Source: Bryobacterales bacterium (lineage in GTDB: Bacteria; Acidobacteriota; Terriglobia; Bryobacterales; Bryobacteraceae). Taken from it: a stretch of DNA of 43,842 nucleotides. Positions 1-6,900 of this stretch are shown piece after piece (position 1 is the first letter of the stretch; each line of letters begins with the position of its first letter). A model generated the notes under the pieces. The model worked only from the letters and a program-made list of their open reading frames with translations, was not told where the DNA came from and did no database searches. Location: NCBI GenBank assembly GCA_020851655.1, contig JADZCI010000190.1, positions 1 through 43,842 on the forward strand. Direction: 5' to 3'. Made by a program: the position numbers and the translations under genes.

Positions 1-90
1 CTGTGCGGCGTCTTGAACGCGAGGGACTGGGCGGCATCATCCACGCCGGAGGCGTGCGGATTGGTTCGATGGCGGGAAGGCAACATTCTC

Positions 91-105
91 CCCGCCGAAG
101 GCGGG
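91..105 (-). terminator. GC-rich hairpin after the IS21 operon
   Basis: Six C/G-rich bases at 91-96 pair with 100-105 around a three-base loop, just past the stop codon of the last element gene on the minus strand. There is no T-tract, so it is at best a weak terminator or an RNA-stabilising hairpin. Confidence 0.25.
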
Positions 106-110
106 CCGGG

Positions 111-464
111 TTACGGTCGAGGTTGGGCAGTCGAGTAGCGGGACAAACGATGACGGAGGTAGTCGTAGTAGGTTTGTGCGACGGTGGAATCCAAGACCTC
201 ATCGATCACCGGCCCGAAGTAAGCCAGCGAGCGGATGATGCCTAGCGGTGGGGCGTCGGCAGGTCGGGCCAGGCGCCGCGCCGCGGCCAGCACGAAGGCA
301 TTCTCGACGGCGTCCAACGGTACGCCGCGAACGTGTAATGCCAACGCGAACGCCCGGTCCGGTTTGCGCACCACACCACAGGTGCCCGGTGTGGCGCGAT
401 AAGCATCAAGGACACGTCGGATGTATTCGGCGGAGTCCATGGAAAGATCAGGTTTGGGGCTCAC
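111..464 (-). CDS. Small accessory protein downstream of istB
   Basis: A 117-residue protein that I cannot assign to a named family. It is rich in alpha-helix formers, with no signal peptide, membrane segment or cysteine cluster. The first half holds a YIRRVLDAYRATPG segment and the second an LAYFGPVIDEVLD segment. It may use the GTG at 464, which overlaps the end of istB by 17 bases, or the ATG at 440, eight bases after the istB stop; neither has a clear ribosome binding site. Its place as last gene of the element, in the same orientation and almost touching istB, suggests it travels with the element. A role in target choice or regulation is possible but not shown. The match of its reading frame to the operon layout makes a real gene more likely than a chance frame. 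Confidence 0.6.
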   Translation of the reverse strand: MSPKPDLSMDSAEYIRRVLDAYRATPGTCGVVRKPDRAFALALHVRGVPLDAVENAFVLAAARRLARPADAPPLGIIRSLAYFGPVIDEVLDSTVAQTYYDYLRHRLSRYSTAQPRP

Positions 465-1173
465 GCAACGACGGGCCGTCGATGCGCACCGTGTGGCAGT
501 AATGCCGCAAACGGCTGAGCAGCGCCTCCACCATCGACTTGTTGCCGAGGAAGTTGTGCCATTCGCCGTAGTCCAGGTTTGTGGTGACGATGGTGGAATG
601 CCGGTGATAGCGCTCCTCCATCAGCTTGAAGAAAGTGTTGGACTGTTCCGGCTTCAGATTGAGGTAGCCAAACTCGTCGATCAGAAGGACGTCGAGCCGC
701 GCCAGATGGTTGATCAGTTTCCGCGTGGAGCGGTCGGCCAGCGATGCGTACATCTCGTCGAACAGATCCTGCGCGCGGATGAACTGGCAGCGCAGCCCGT
801 TCTGTAGAGCCTTCAGCAGAAGACCGCAGGCCAGTCCGGTCTTGCCGATGCCGGTGGGTCCGATGAACACCAGATTCTCGTGTTTGGCCACGAAGTCGAG
901 TTCAGCGAGGCCTTGAATCTGTTTGCGCTTCACGCCAGGCTGACGGCCATAGGGAAAGGTCTCCAGCGACCAGCGCTCGGGCAGACCGGCGCGCTGGATG
1001 CGCCACTCCAGCGCGCTTTCCTGGCGGTGATGCCACTGGGCGCGCAACAGCGCGGCAACGAACTCGGAGTAGGAGACCTGCTGCTTTTCGGCGGCGCGCA
1101 ACTGCTCGTCATAAATCGACCGCATGCGGCCGAGTTTGAGGTTCTTGAGCAACTGCTCGATCTCGTCAGTCAT
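448..1173 (-). CDS. istB: IS21 transposition helper ATPase IstB
   Basis: A 241-residue AAA+ ATPase of the DnaC/IstB type. IstB proteins form ATP-dependent oligomers on target DNA and recruit and activate the IstA transposase. The Walker A motif GPTGIGKT is at residues 105-112, Walker B DVLLIDEFG at 161-169, and the sensor-type TTNLDYGEW segment near 200. The N-terminal helical region (about 1-90) is the usual IstA/DNA-contacting part. Length is normal for the family. The start overlaps the end of istA by eight bases, typical of translational coupling in IS21. Nothing indicates damage. Confidence 0.95.
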   Translation of the reverse strand: MTDEIEQLLKNLKLGRMRSIYDEQLRAAEKQQVSYSEFVAALLRAQWHHRQESALEWRIQRAGLPERWSLETFPYGRQPGVKRKQIQGLAELDFVAKHENLVFIGPTGIGKTGLACGLLLKALQNGLRCQFIRAQDLFDEMYASLADRSTRKLINHLARLDVLLIDEFGYLNLKPEQSNTFFKLMEERYHRHSTIVTTNLDYGEWHNFLGNKSMVEALLSRLRHYCHTVRIDGPSLREPQT

Positions 1174-2560
1174 CGTTGGGCTCCAGGCGGAAGTATTCGC
1201 GCGTCACGCGGCGCAGGATCATGCGCTCGACGCGATCCAGATCGTAGAGGCCATAACGGCCTGCTTCTTCGATGGCCCCGAGAAAGGCTTCGCGCGGATA
1301 GTCCCTGAGCATGCGCAGCAGTTGGCGCAACAGCAGCGCCATGACCTTGCGGCCGTGGCGCTTCAGGTTCTCGATGTAGGGTGCGATCTCGGGCGCGGCG
1401 GCCAGAAGCGCCGTCTCTTCGGGATGGGGCGCTCGCTTATAAGGACCCTCGCCGCGCGGCGGCCGGTGCTCGGGCAAGGTCACGCGCACCTGATCGGGCG
1501 TGGCAATGCGCCGGTGCCTGACGATGTGGCGCGCGTCAAGTTCGATCTCGATGTGATCGCGCGTTTCTCTCACTTCCACCTGGCGGCCGATGAACGACGG
1601 CGGCACCGAGTAGCGGTTGGTATGCAGCGATACGTAGCCTTCGACATCCACCGTTCGGTGATGCAGCCGGTAGATCTCCGGCAGCCAGACCGGCAGCGGT
1701 TTCAGCAGCGGCCGTTCGACGGCATACAACTCGCGCGGCACGGCGCGGATGTGTTTCTTGTAACTCGCGTTGACGCGGTCGCACCACTGACGGGCCTGGT
1801 TGTTCAGATCCTCCCAATCGGCGAACGTGCGGCCGGCCAGAAAGTTGTTCTCGATGAAGTGGAACGGCCGTTCGACGCGGGCCGAGCGATTAGCGTCGCC
1901 GATCTCGTGGGCCACAAAACGGAAGCCCAGGCGTTCGGCAAAGGCAGCCATCTCCGGCACCGGCTCCATCGTGCGGCCGCTGCCGCGCAGCACGACCACA
2001 TGCGTGTTGTCGATCATCACCCGTTGGGTGACGCCGTTCATGTAGCGGGCGGCGCCGGTGAGAAAGACCTTGCAGTCAAACCGCTGAAAGGTGGGCAGGA
2101 TCTCGAAAAACAGCATGCGCGAGTCGCACAGCGTTGCCGCCGCGGTCTGTGCTTTGAACTTGCGCCCGCCGATCGTCACCTCATGCGGTGACGTGTCGTG
2201 TTGGGTTTCCTCGCCGGGAGAGAACTCGTAGCGGCCCGCCGGCATTACCGGCTCATGCCCGATTCCTTCCCGGCGGCAGAATGCGGTGAGCGCCGGATAG
2301 GACAGATCCGCGCCGCCGGCCAGAAGTTCTTCATGGACTCGCACGAGGTTGCCCTTGCACTGAGGCAGCAGTTCCAGGATCTGTTGGCGGAACGGCGTAG
2401 CTTTCTCGGCCCGCTCGATCTTCGGTACGGTGCTGGAGTTCGCCTTCAGCACATGGCGGACGCTTTGACGCGAGATCTTCAGCAACCGGGCGATCTCGCG
2501 TTTGCCCACTCCCCGCGACTGCAACTCGAGTATCGTGGCTCGCTGCGCTTGGCTCAACAT
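1166..2560 (-). CDS. istA: IS21 family transposase IstA
   Basis: A 464-residue DDE transposase that cuts and joins the element ends. Residues 1-40 form a helix-turn-helix resembling resolvase/Trp-repressor types (GVGKREIARLLKISRQSVRH). The retroviral-integrase-like core follows, with acidic residues D122 (QHDTS), D184 (MIDNTH) and E230 (VERPF) in the expected spacing. The C-terminal part resembles the beta-barrel domain of IS21 transposases. It overlaps istB by eight bases. Upstream it overlaps the ParB-like frame by 230 bases, much more than usual, yet its own helix-turn-helix begins within 20 residues of the ATG, so a later start would remove a needed domain. Confidence 0.95.
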   Translation of the reverse strand: MLSQAQRATILELQSRGVGKREIARLLKISRQSVRHVLKANSSTVPKIERAEKATPFRQQILELLPQCKGNLVRVHEELLAGGADLSYPALTAFCRREGIGHEPVMPAGRYEFSPGEETQHDTSPHEVTIGGRKFKAQTAAATLCDSRMLFFEILPTFQRFDCKVFLTGAARYMNGVTQRVMIDNTHVVVLRGSGRTMEPVPEMAAFAERLGFRFVAHEIGDANRSARVERPFHFIENNFLAGRTFADWEDLNNQARQWCDRVNASYKKHIRAVPRELYAVERPLLKPLPVWLPEIYRLHHRTVDVEGYVSLHTNRYSVPPSFIGRQVEVRETRDHIEIELDARHIVRHRRIATPDQVRVTLPEHRPPRGEGPYKRAPHPEETALLAAAPEIAPYIENLKRHGRKVMALLLRQLLRMLRDYPREAFLGAIEEAGRYGLYDLDRVERMILRRVTREYFRLEPNDD

Positions 2561-3386
2561 GTTTGGTTTCGGTCTCCTCGATTCGTTGGTGGAGTTCGGT
2601 CAACAGCTCGATGGCGCGTTGGATCTTGCGCCGTGCGCCGGAGCGATTCGGCAGCGGCTCTTCGAGACGATGAAGCGCTCGTTGCGCAATGGCGGTGATC
2701 TGGTCCAGCTCTTTGTCGAGCGTGTTGGCTGGCTCTTGCGTTTTGCGGAATAACTTCGGCGCCGACAGGATGCGCTCGCGCACGGTGGAACTGGCGCGCC
2801 GCCAGGCTCGGTAGAACTCGCCGGCTTGCCGCGTGGTCCACGGTTGTTCGGCGAAAGCGGCGGCCATGCGCTGGCAATGCTCCACACTGATGCGCGCCAC
2901 CGGCGCCAGGTAGCGCATGGCGATCTGGGCGGCGATCTTGCCTTCGCGCACCAGTTGCTGCACCGATTCGGGCAGGACCTCAACTAACGCCAGGCGGTTC
3001 GCCACCCAGTTCCTGCTGCGGTCGAAGCGTCGCGCGAGTTCTTCGATCGAACAGCCCAGGCGGCTCTCCATTTCCTGAAGCAGCCATCCTTGTTCGAGCG
3101 CCGTTTCCGGCTCGCTCATGCGCAGCGATCGCTCCAGCACCAGCGCGTCGGCTTCGCTCATTTCCCACACTACGGCTTCCACCGTGTCGCGGCCCAGTTG
3201 CTGCAGCGCGGCGATGCGTTTGTGGCCGTCGATGACCAGATACCGGCCGCTGGTCTCGATGACGATGATGGGCGTTTGCTGACCGGTTTCAGCCAGCGAT
3301 GCGATCAACCGCCGCTGGCGCGCCGGATGCCGCACTCGGAGGTTTTCCAGGCGGCGGTCCAGTTGATGAAATTCCAGTTGCAGCAT
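2331..3386 (-). CDS. ParB/Spo0J-like DNA-binding protein carried by the IS21 element
   Basis: From the ATG at 3386 the product has 351 residues. The first 80 residues match the ParB/sulfiredoxin-like nuclease fold: a TPIIVIE strand, then YLVIDGHKRIAALQQLG, corresponding to the nucleotide-binding GxRR-type motif of ParB. Residues about 112-134 (SIEELARRFDRSRNWVANRL) form the helix-turn-helix that follows in ParB, KorB and Noc. The last ~75 residues are low in hydrophobic residues and overlap istA in another frame, so the C terminus may be functionally unimportant. A TTG at 3479 would add 31 residues. There is no ParA gene next to it, so chromosome-style partition is unlikely. Binding to element DNA, in regulation or target choice, is inference. 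Confidence 0.8.
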   Translation of the reverse strand: MLQLEFHQLDRRLENLRVRHPARQRRLIASLAETGQQTPIIVIETSGRYLVIDGHKRIAALQQLGRDTVEAVVWEMSEADALVLERSLRMSEPETALEQGWLLQEMESRLGCSIEELARRFDRSRNWVANRLALVEVLPESVQQLVREGKIAAQIAMRYLAPVARISVEHCQRMAAAFAEQPWTTRQAGEFYRAWRRASSTVRERILSAPKLFRKTQEPANTLDKELDQITAIAQRALHRLEEPLPNRSGARRKIQRAIELLTELHQRIEETETKHVEPSAASHDTRVAVAGSGQTRDRPVAEDLASKRPPCAEGELQHRTEDRAGRESYAVPPTDPGTAASVQGQPRASP

Positions 3387-3825
3387 CGGGTGCGGCTCGG
3401 GTTTCAGTATGCGCCGGCGCGGATCTGGTCTTTCCGGGAGTTGGGCGAAGTGCGCCGGAAAGCCTTTGTGGATCAGCAAGATAAGCCTTGAATTGGTCTT
3501 TCGTGGTGCGAAGGATTAGTGTTCCCAGAACCCCAATGAAATCAGCGCCTTGACCTCCGAACTGGTCTTTCGCGAGGTCCCAGGGAAGTCGGTTCAATGG
3601 CGGCGGTGTGCGGAGCGGGTCGGCGGCCTTATCTTGATTGCGTTGGGTGATCCGGTGGGCCGTCGAGTAGCCGGGATTCCGGGCGCGCCAACTGGCTTGT
3701 GTCTTCTGCCGCCGGGCTTTCTGGCAATCCGCTCTTCCGCAGGCGCGCTGGCGGTCGCCGACTCGGTTGTCGGGTCGGAACCATCGCCGGCAGATCCGGC
3801 ACGGCCTCTTCCGGGCATCGGGCAT
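3289..3825 (-). CDS. Zinc-ribbon protein, first gene of the IS21 element
   Basis: A 178-residue basic protein. Residues 9-34 hold a C-x2-C and C-x4-C arrangement (C9, C12, C29, C34) with RRWFRP between them, a likely zinc-binding module. A KARRQKTQASWRARNPGY stretch and a central LPWDLAKDQFGGQGADFI segment follow. The final ~45 residues are rich in A, P and G and overlap the ParB-like gene in another frame. It starts about 60 bases inside the element end, just after the terminal repeats. I recall similar small proteins beside IS21 elements in acidobacteria and planctomycetes, but cannot confirm this here. Function unknown; DNA end binding or regulation would fit. Confidence 0.6.
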   Translation of the reverse strand: MPDARKRPCRICRRWFRPDNRVGDRQRACGRADCQKARRQKTQASWRARNPGYSTAHRITQRNQDKAADPLRTPPPLNRLPWDLAKDQFGGQGADFIGVLGTLILRTTKDQFKAYLADPQRLSGALRPTPGKTRSAPAHTETRAAPDAATGISSTGPPPGKPPSAASGAPAAVDRIAG

Positions 3826-3851
3826 GCCCGTCCATCGTCACCCTCGCAAGT

Positions 3852-3886
3852 GGTCAACTTCTGGCGCGTAGGGGTGGGTCAGTTTT
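3852..3886. repeat. Direct repeats at the right end of the IS21 element
   Basis: GGTCAACTT at 3852-3860 and GGTCAGTTTT at 3877-3886 are spaced 25 bases apart. Repeats of this kind near IS21 termini are bound by IstA. The second copy adjoins the point where antiporter sequence resumes. Confidence 0.5.
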
Positions 3887-3892
3887 CGCGAG

Positions 3893-4626
3893 CGCCGAAC
3901 GACCTCGGCACCGTGATCGCCTTGGGCCTCATCTTCTCTCCCTTCACGCTACGCACGCTCCTGTTTTTGGTCGTGGCGGGCGTAGCGTTCGTCATACTTC
4001 CATTCCTTACCCCCTGGTTCTTCCAAAGGTATGGAGGCCGCGTCTCGGAGCTCGAGACGAAGTACATCCTCTTTCTGCTCTTTGGACTCGGGGGACTTGC
4101 CGTGTGGGCCGGCAGCGAGGCAGTTCTGCCGGCCTACGTCATCGGGATGGTGCTGGCAGGCACGGTCGGAAAGGATCATATGCTGATCCGCCGGTTGCGC
4201 ACCCTGACGTTCGGCCTGCTGACCCCGTTTTACTTTATTCGGGCGGGGAGCTTTGTTTCTGTTCCGGCGCTTGCGGCGGCTCCGCTTGTTTTTGTTGCGT
4301 TGTTTCTTGCCAAAATGTCGACCAAGCTCGCTGGTGTTCTCCCCACCGTTAGGGCCTTCGGCTATGACGGCCACGACGGTGTCTACTATTCGCTCATGAT
4401 GTCGACCGGCTTGACCTTCGGAACAATCTCGGCGCTGTTTGGCCTGAACAACGGAATCATCAGCCAGTCGCAGTACTCTCATCTCGTGGCGACCGTGATC
4501 GCCAGCGCCGTCGTTCCAACCGCAATCGCGAACGCGCGCTTCCTGCCACGGCATCTCTTGCCTGAGCAGCAGAGGGAATTCAACGAGACCGTATATGGAG
4601 AACCAGTGGGGGACCTTGATTCATGA
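3893..4626 (+). pseudogene. Cation:proton antiporter (CPA2 type), 5'-truncated by the IS21 element
   Basis: The reading frame is open across the element boundary from 3550, but the first ~115 codons are antisense IS sequence. Antiporter homology starts at about 3898 with NDLGTVIALGLIF, which matches the ND/DD-containing fifth transmembrane helix where CPA antiporters bind the cation and proton. About 240 residues follow with six to seven hydrophobic segments, ending in a short polar tail. Family members are usually 390-430 residues, so some 150 N-terminal residues are missing, including the first transmembrane helices. A working antiporter is not expected. It was probably the first gene of the fluoride-linked operon that follows (22-base gap to crcB), and the insertion may also have removed that operon's promoter. 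Confidence 0.8.
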
Positions 4627-4647
4627 AACAGAAGGAGCGATCAGAGT

Positions 4648-5022
4648 TTGGACAAATACTGGGTGATCTTCGCAGGAGCCGGGCTGGGAGGCCTGGTGCG
4701 CTGCATCGCTGGGACCTGGATCATGGGGCGGCTGGGCGGGAGTTTCCCGTCGGGGACCTTCGCCATCAACCTGACAGGGTCGTTTCTGATTGGCCTGGTT
4801 ATGACGTTGCTGACGGAGAGGTTTCAGCCCCACCCAAATCTCAGGCTGTTCCTGGTCGTCGGCGTCCTGGGCGGCTATACGACGTTTTCGAGCCTCGAGT
4901 ACGAGACATTTCAAGCGGTACGGAGCGGAGAACGGTGGATCGGGCTACTGTATGTAACGGGAAGCGTCGTGCTCGGATACCTTGCGGTCTGGCTGGGCGC
5001 GGCGCTGGCAACGCGTCGCTAA
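4648..5022 (+). CDS. crcB: Fluoride exporter CrcB/Fluc
   Basis: A 124-residue membrane protein with four hydrophobic helices. Fluc proteins form antiparallel dimers that let fluoride leave the cell. GGLVR (14-18), GTFAINLTGS (37-46, with N41) and GGYTTFSS (75-82) match the family signatures. In the usual TTFSTF stretch two phenylalanines line the fluoride path; here F80 is present but the second position is L83. The start is TTG at 4648, preceded by GAAGGAG at 4631-4637. An ATG at 4623 lies in another frame. It sits between the truncated antiporter and the DUF190 genes, a familiar fluoride-resistance grouping. No fluoride riboswitch is visible before it; one would normally lie ahead of the first operon gene, which is lost here. 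Confidence 0.93.
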   Translation: MDKYWVIFAGAGLGGLVRCIAGTWIMGRLGGSFPSGTFAINLTGSFLIGLVMTLLTERFQPHPNLRLFLVVGVLGGYTTFSSLEYETFQAVRSGERWIGLLYVTGSVVLGYLAVWLGAALATRR

Positions 5023-5041
5023 GGAATGACAAGGAGGCTCC

Positions 5042-5776
5042 ATGCTGAGCAAGGGTCCCGCCAAGAAGGTCACTATCTTCATCAATGAAGATACCCAACA
5101 TCATCTGGGCGCTCTCCACGATGCGGTGATGACGTTCCTCATGCACAAGGGTGTCTCTGGAGCGACGGCGACTCGCGCGTACTCCGGGTTCGGCGCTCAC
5201 CAGTTGCTGCACACCCCCAAGATAGAGGTGATGTCGTATTCGCTACCCATCCGCATCGAGTTCGTCGATACGGCGGAAAAGGTGGATGAAGTTCTGCCGA
5301 CGCTTTACGAGATGGTTACCGATGGCCTGATCGAAGTGCAGGACACGACAGTAGTAAAGCTGGCCAGGAAGCCCACGCGCCCGCAGCCACAGTTGCCACA
5401 TGAGCGAGTTCAGGGGCATGCCGTTCTGCTGCGTGTCTTCCTCGGCGAGGCGGACCGTTGGCACGGCGAGCCGCTCTACGACGCCATTATCAAGAAGCTC
5501 AGGATGATGGAGATCTCCGGAGCCACGGTTTACCGGGGCATCCTCGGCTACGGTGCGAAGGGCCACGAACACAAACGGAGCTTCTTCCACCCGACCCGGG
5601 ATCTCCCCGTAATGATTTCGATCATCGATTCGGCCGAGAAGATTGCGGCGGCGGCAGAGGTGATCGAGGAAATGTTGGACGACGGCCTGATCGTAACTTC
5701 CGAGGTCGAAATGACCCGGCTGGTTCGAAGCCGCACAGTCACGGAGGTGCCCGATGCTGCAGGGTCATCACGCTAA
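5042..5776 (+). CDS. Two-domain DUF190 protein
   Basis: A 244-residue soluble protein made of two DUF190 copies. Domain 1 spans about residues 8-110 (VTIFINEDTQ, HKGVSGATATRAYSGFG, ending GLIEVQDTTVVKL). Domain 2 spans about 125-232 (LLRVFLGEADRWHGEPLYDAIIKKL, GISGATVYRG-type motif, GLIVTSEVEM). DUF190 proteins have a ferredoxin-like, PII-resembling fold and frequently sit beside crcB. Their biochemical role is not settled; a regulatory role for fluoride or cation transport is inferred from gene neighbourhood. A GGAGG at 5032-5036 supports the ATG at 5042. Most homologues are single-domain, so this gene looks like an internal duplication. The end overlaps the next DUF190 gene by 23 bases. Confidence 0.88.
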   Translation: MLSKGPAKKVTIFINEDTQHHLGALHDAVMTFLMHKGVSGATATRAYSGFGAHQLLHTPKIEVMSYSLPIRIEFVDTAEKVDEVLPTLYEMVTDGLIEVQDTTVVKLARKPTRPQPQLPHERVQGHAVLLRVFLGEADRWHGEPLYDAIIKKLRMMEISGATVYRGILGYGAKGHEHKRSFFHPTRDLPVMISIIDSAEKIAAAAEVIEEMLDDGLIVTSEVEMTRLVRSRTVTEVPDAAGSSR

Positions 5777-6140
5777 GCTGCTCAGGATTCACATTTCTGA
5801 ATCTGATCGATATCAGGGAAAGCCGCTCCACGAAGTGATCGTGGCAAAGTGCCGTGACCTGAAGATCGCCGGGGCAACGGTCTTTCGGGGGCTGGAGGGC
5901 TACGGCGAAACCGCAGAGATGCACAAAGCGCACCTGGTCCGGCACGACCAGCCGATCGTCATCTCGATCGTCGACTCGGCCGAGCGCCTGAGCGTTCTGA
6001 TCCCGGAAATCGAAGAACTGATCGATACGGGGATGATGGCCGTCTCCGAAGTCAGGATGGTCCGCGTCCAGAAGAACGGGCGCGGTGCCGCCTCCGTTGA
6101 CGGAGATCCCGGGCATCCCGCGGAAGCCGGCCATGGATGA
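5754..6140 (+). CDS. Single-domain DUF190 protein
   Basis: A 128-residue DUF190 protein: LLRIHISESDRYQGKPLHEVI, then IAGATVFRGLEGYG, then VISIVDSAERLSVLIPEIEEL and MMAVSEVRMV. It is closer to the second domain of the preceding protein than to the first. Together the two genes supply three DUF190 domains, which suggests a multi-subunit PII-like assembly, though that is inference. The ATG lies inside the end of the previous gene with GGAGG upstream at 5743-5747, so translation is probably coupled. The last ~20 residues are G/P-rich and outside the domain. Confidence 0.88.
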   Translation: MLQGHHAKLLRIHISESDRYQGKPLHEVIVAKCRDLKIAGATVFRGLEGYGETAEMHKAHLVRHDQPIVISIVDSAERLSVLIPEIEELIDTGMMAVSEVRMVRVQKNGRGAASVDGDPGHPAEAGHG

Positions 6141-6846
6141 CAGAAGGCCATCCTTCCTGGCGCGACAACGTGAACTGACATGCCTCCTGAACGCACTGCG
6201 GGAGCGCCAGTCCCGGCTTATCCTGGGCCCGCCCGGCTCGGGCAAGAGCAGACTTGTCGCCGAGGCGCTCGCCCGCATCGGCGAACCATTCGTCCGGGTC
6301 CCCCTATGGCCTGCCGTTCTCCACGATCTGCTCACCGACCTGGCGGAACGCCTGGGTTGTCGCCCAGGGAGCCGCCCGAACTTGAAGTCAGTCACCAGCC
6401 CAGGTCTCAAATCGCTCATCCTGGCCAAGCTGCGCGCTAAAGCCCGCTGCATCGTCCTGGAAAATGTCCGCCCGGCCGAGCCGAGGACTTACAGGTTCCT
6501 GCAGGAGGTCCACTATCTGCCTGGTTGTTGTCTATTAGTCACCGCCTGCTCGCGCGACTCTCTCGGCCACTTGCGGAAATTGCTGTGGGATCCTCGGGAG
6601 ACGATCGATATCAAGCCCTTGCCCCGGAGTTCGGCCACTCAACTCTTCGATGAAATGGCCCGGATGGAAGGAATCGTCGTCGGAGAACTTCCAGCGCTCC
6701 GCGCGAAAGTTCTGACCGCCGCAAAAGGCAATCCGGGGCAGATCGTCACCATGTGCCGGCTCGCGGCGCGCCCTGAGTATCGGGCAGGCGATCGCATCCG
6801 CTTTCTGCCACTTCGAATTGACGCACTCATGGGATCAATCCAATGA
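6133..6846 (+). CDS. Small P-loop (AAA/ORC-type) ATPase
   Basis: A 237-residue protein with Walker A GPPGSGKS at residues 32-39. Before it is FLARQRELTCLLNAL, the box-I-like lead-in of AAA+ and STAND-type ATPases. The Walker B-like strand reads CIVLENV, with Glu but not the usual Asp, so hydrolysis may be weak. Later parts match the helical lid (PLPRSSATQLFDEM, AAKGNPGQIVTMCRLA), including the GNP turn typical of winged-helix-preceding lid domains. It lacks effector or sensor domains. The ATG at 6133 overlaps the DUF190 stop by eight bases; an in-frame start at 6085 would overlap more. It is co-oriented and coupled with the DUF190 and dynamin genes. Substrate unknown. Confidence 0.75.
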   Translation: MDDRRPSFLARQRELTCLLNALRERQSRLILGPPGSGKSRLVAEALARIGEPFVRVPLWPAVLHDLLTDLAERLGCRPGSRPNLKSVTSPGLKSLILAKLRAKARCIVLENVRPAEPRTYRFLQEVHYLPGCCLLVTACSRDSLGHLRKLLWDPRETIDIKPLPRSSATQLFDEMARMEGIVVGELPALRAKVLTAAKGNPGQIVTMCRLAARPEYRAGDRIRFLPLRIDALMGSIQ

Positions 6847-6900
6847 CTGAACCAGACACCAGCCGAATTACGCGAGATCGCGGAAGAGACTCTGCAGGCG

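Larger units (their letters stand above)
1..3890 (-). mobile_element. IS21-type insertion sequence carrying five overlapping genes
   Basis: The block holds istA and istB, the diagnostic IS21 pair, plus three further genes on the same strand: a Cys4 zinc-ribbon protein and a ParB-like protein before istA, and a small alpha-helical protein after istB. The right end lies near 3884-3895: two copies of GGTCA-(A/G)-TT sit at 3852-3860 and 3877-3884, as in the repeated transposase sites at IS21 ends, and an unrelated antiporter reading frame resumes directly after them. I found no matching repeat in bases 1-110, so the left end is probably outside the window and the start given is simply the window edge. 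All five frames are open and the IstA acidic triad is present, so the element could still be active. The element-antiporter boundary is certain to within about ten bases. Confidence 0.8.

Noticed and set aside
1..110. 5' half of the disrupted antiporter left of the element
   Set aside because: Neither strand gives hydrophobic coding sequence there, so the left end of the element and the lost part must lie beyond the window.
1124..2191. 355-codon plus-strand frame opposite istA
   Set aside because: Antisense shadow of a transposase with a complete DDE triad.
3550..3892. N-terminal extension of the antiporter frame
   Set aside because: These codons are the reverse strand of the element's zinc-ribbon gene and terminal repeats; they are not antiporter sequence.
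4600..4650. Fluoride riboswitch ahead of crcB
   Set aside because: Only a 22-base gap follows the antiporter remnant, with no room or pseudoknot pattern; any riboswitch would have been before the lost antiporter 5' end.
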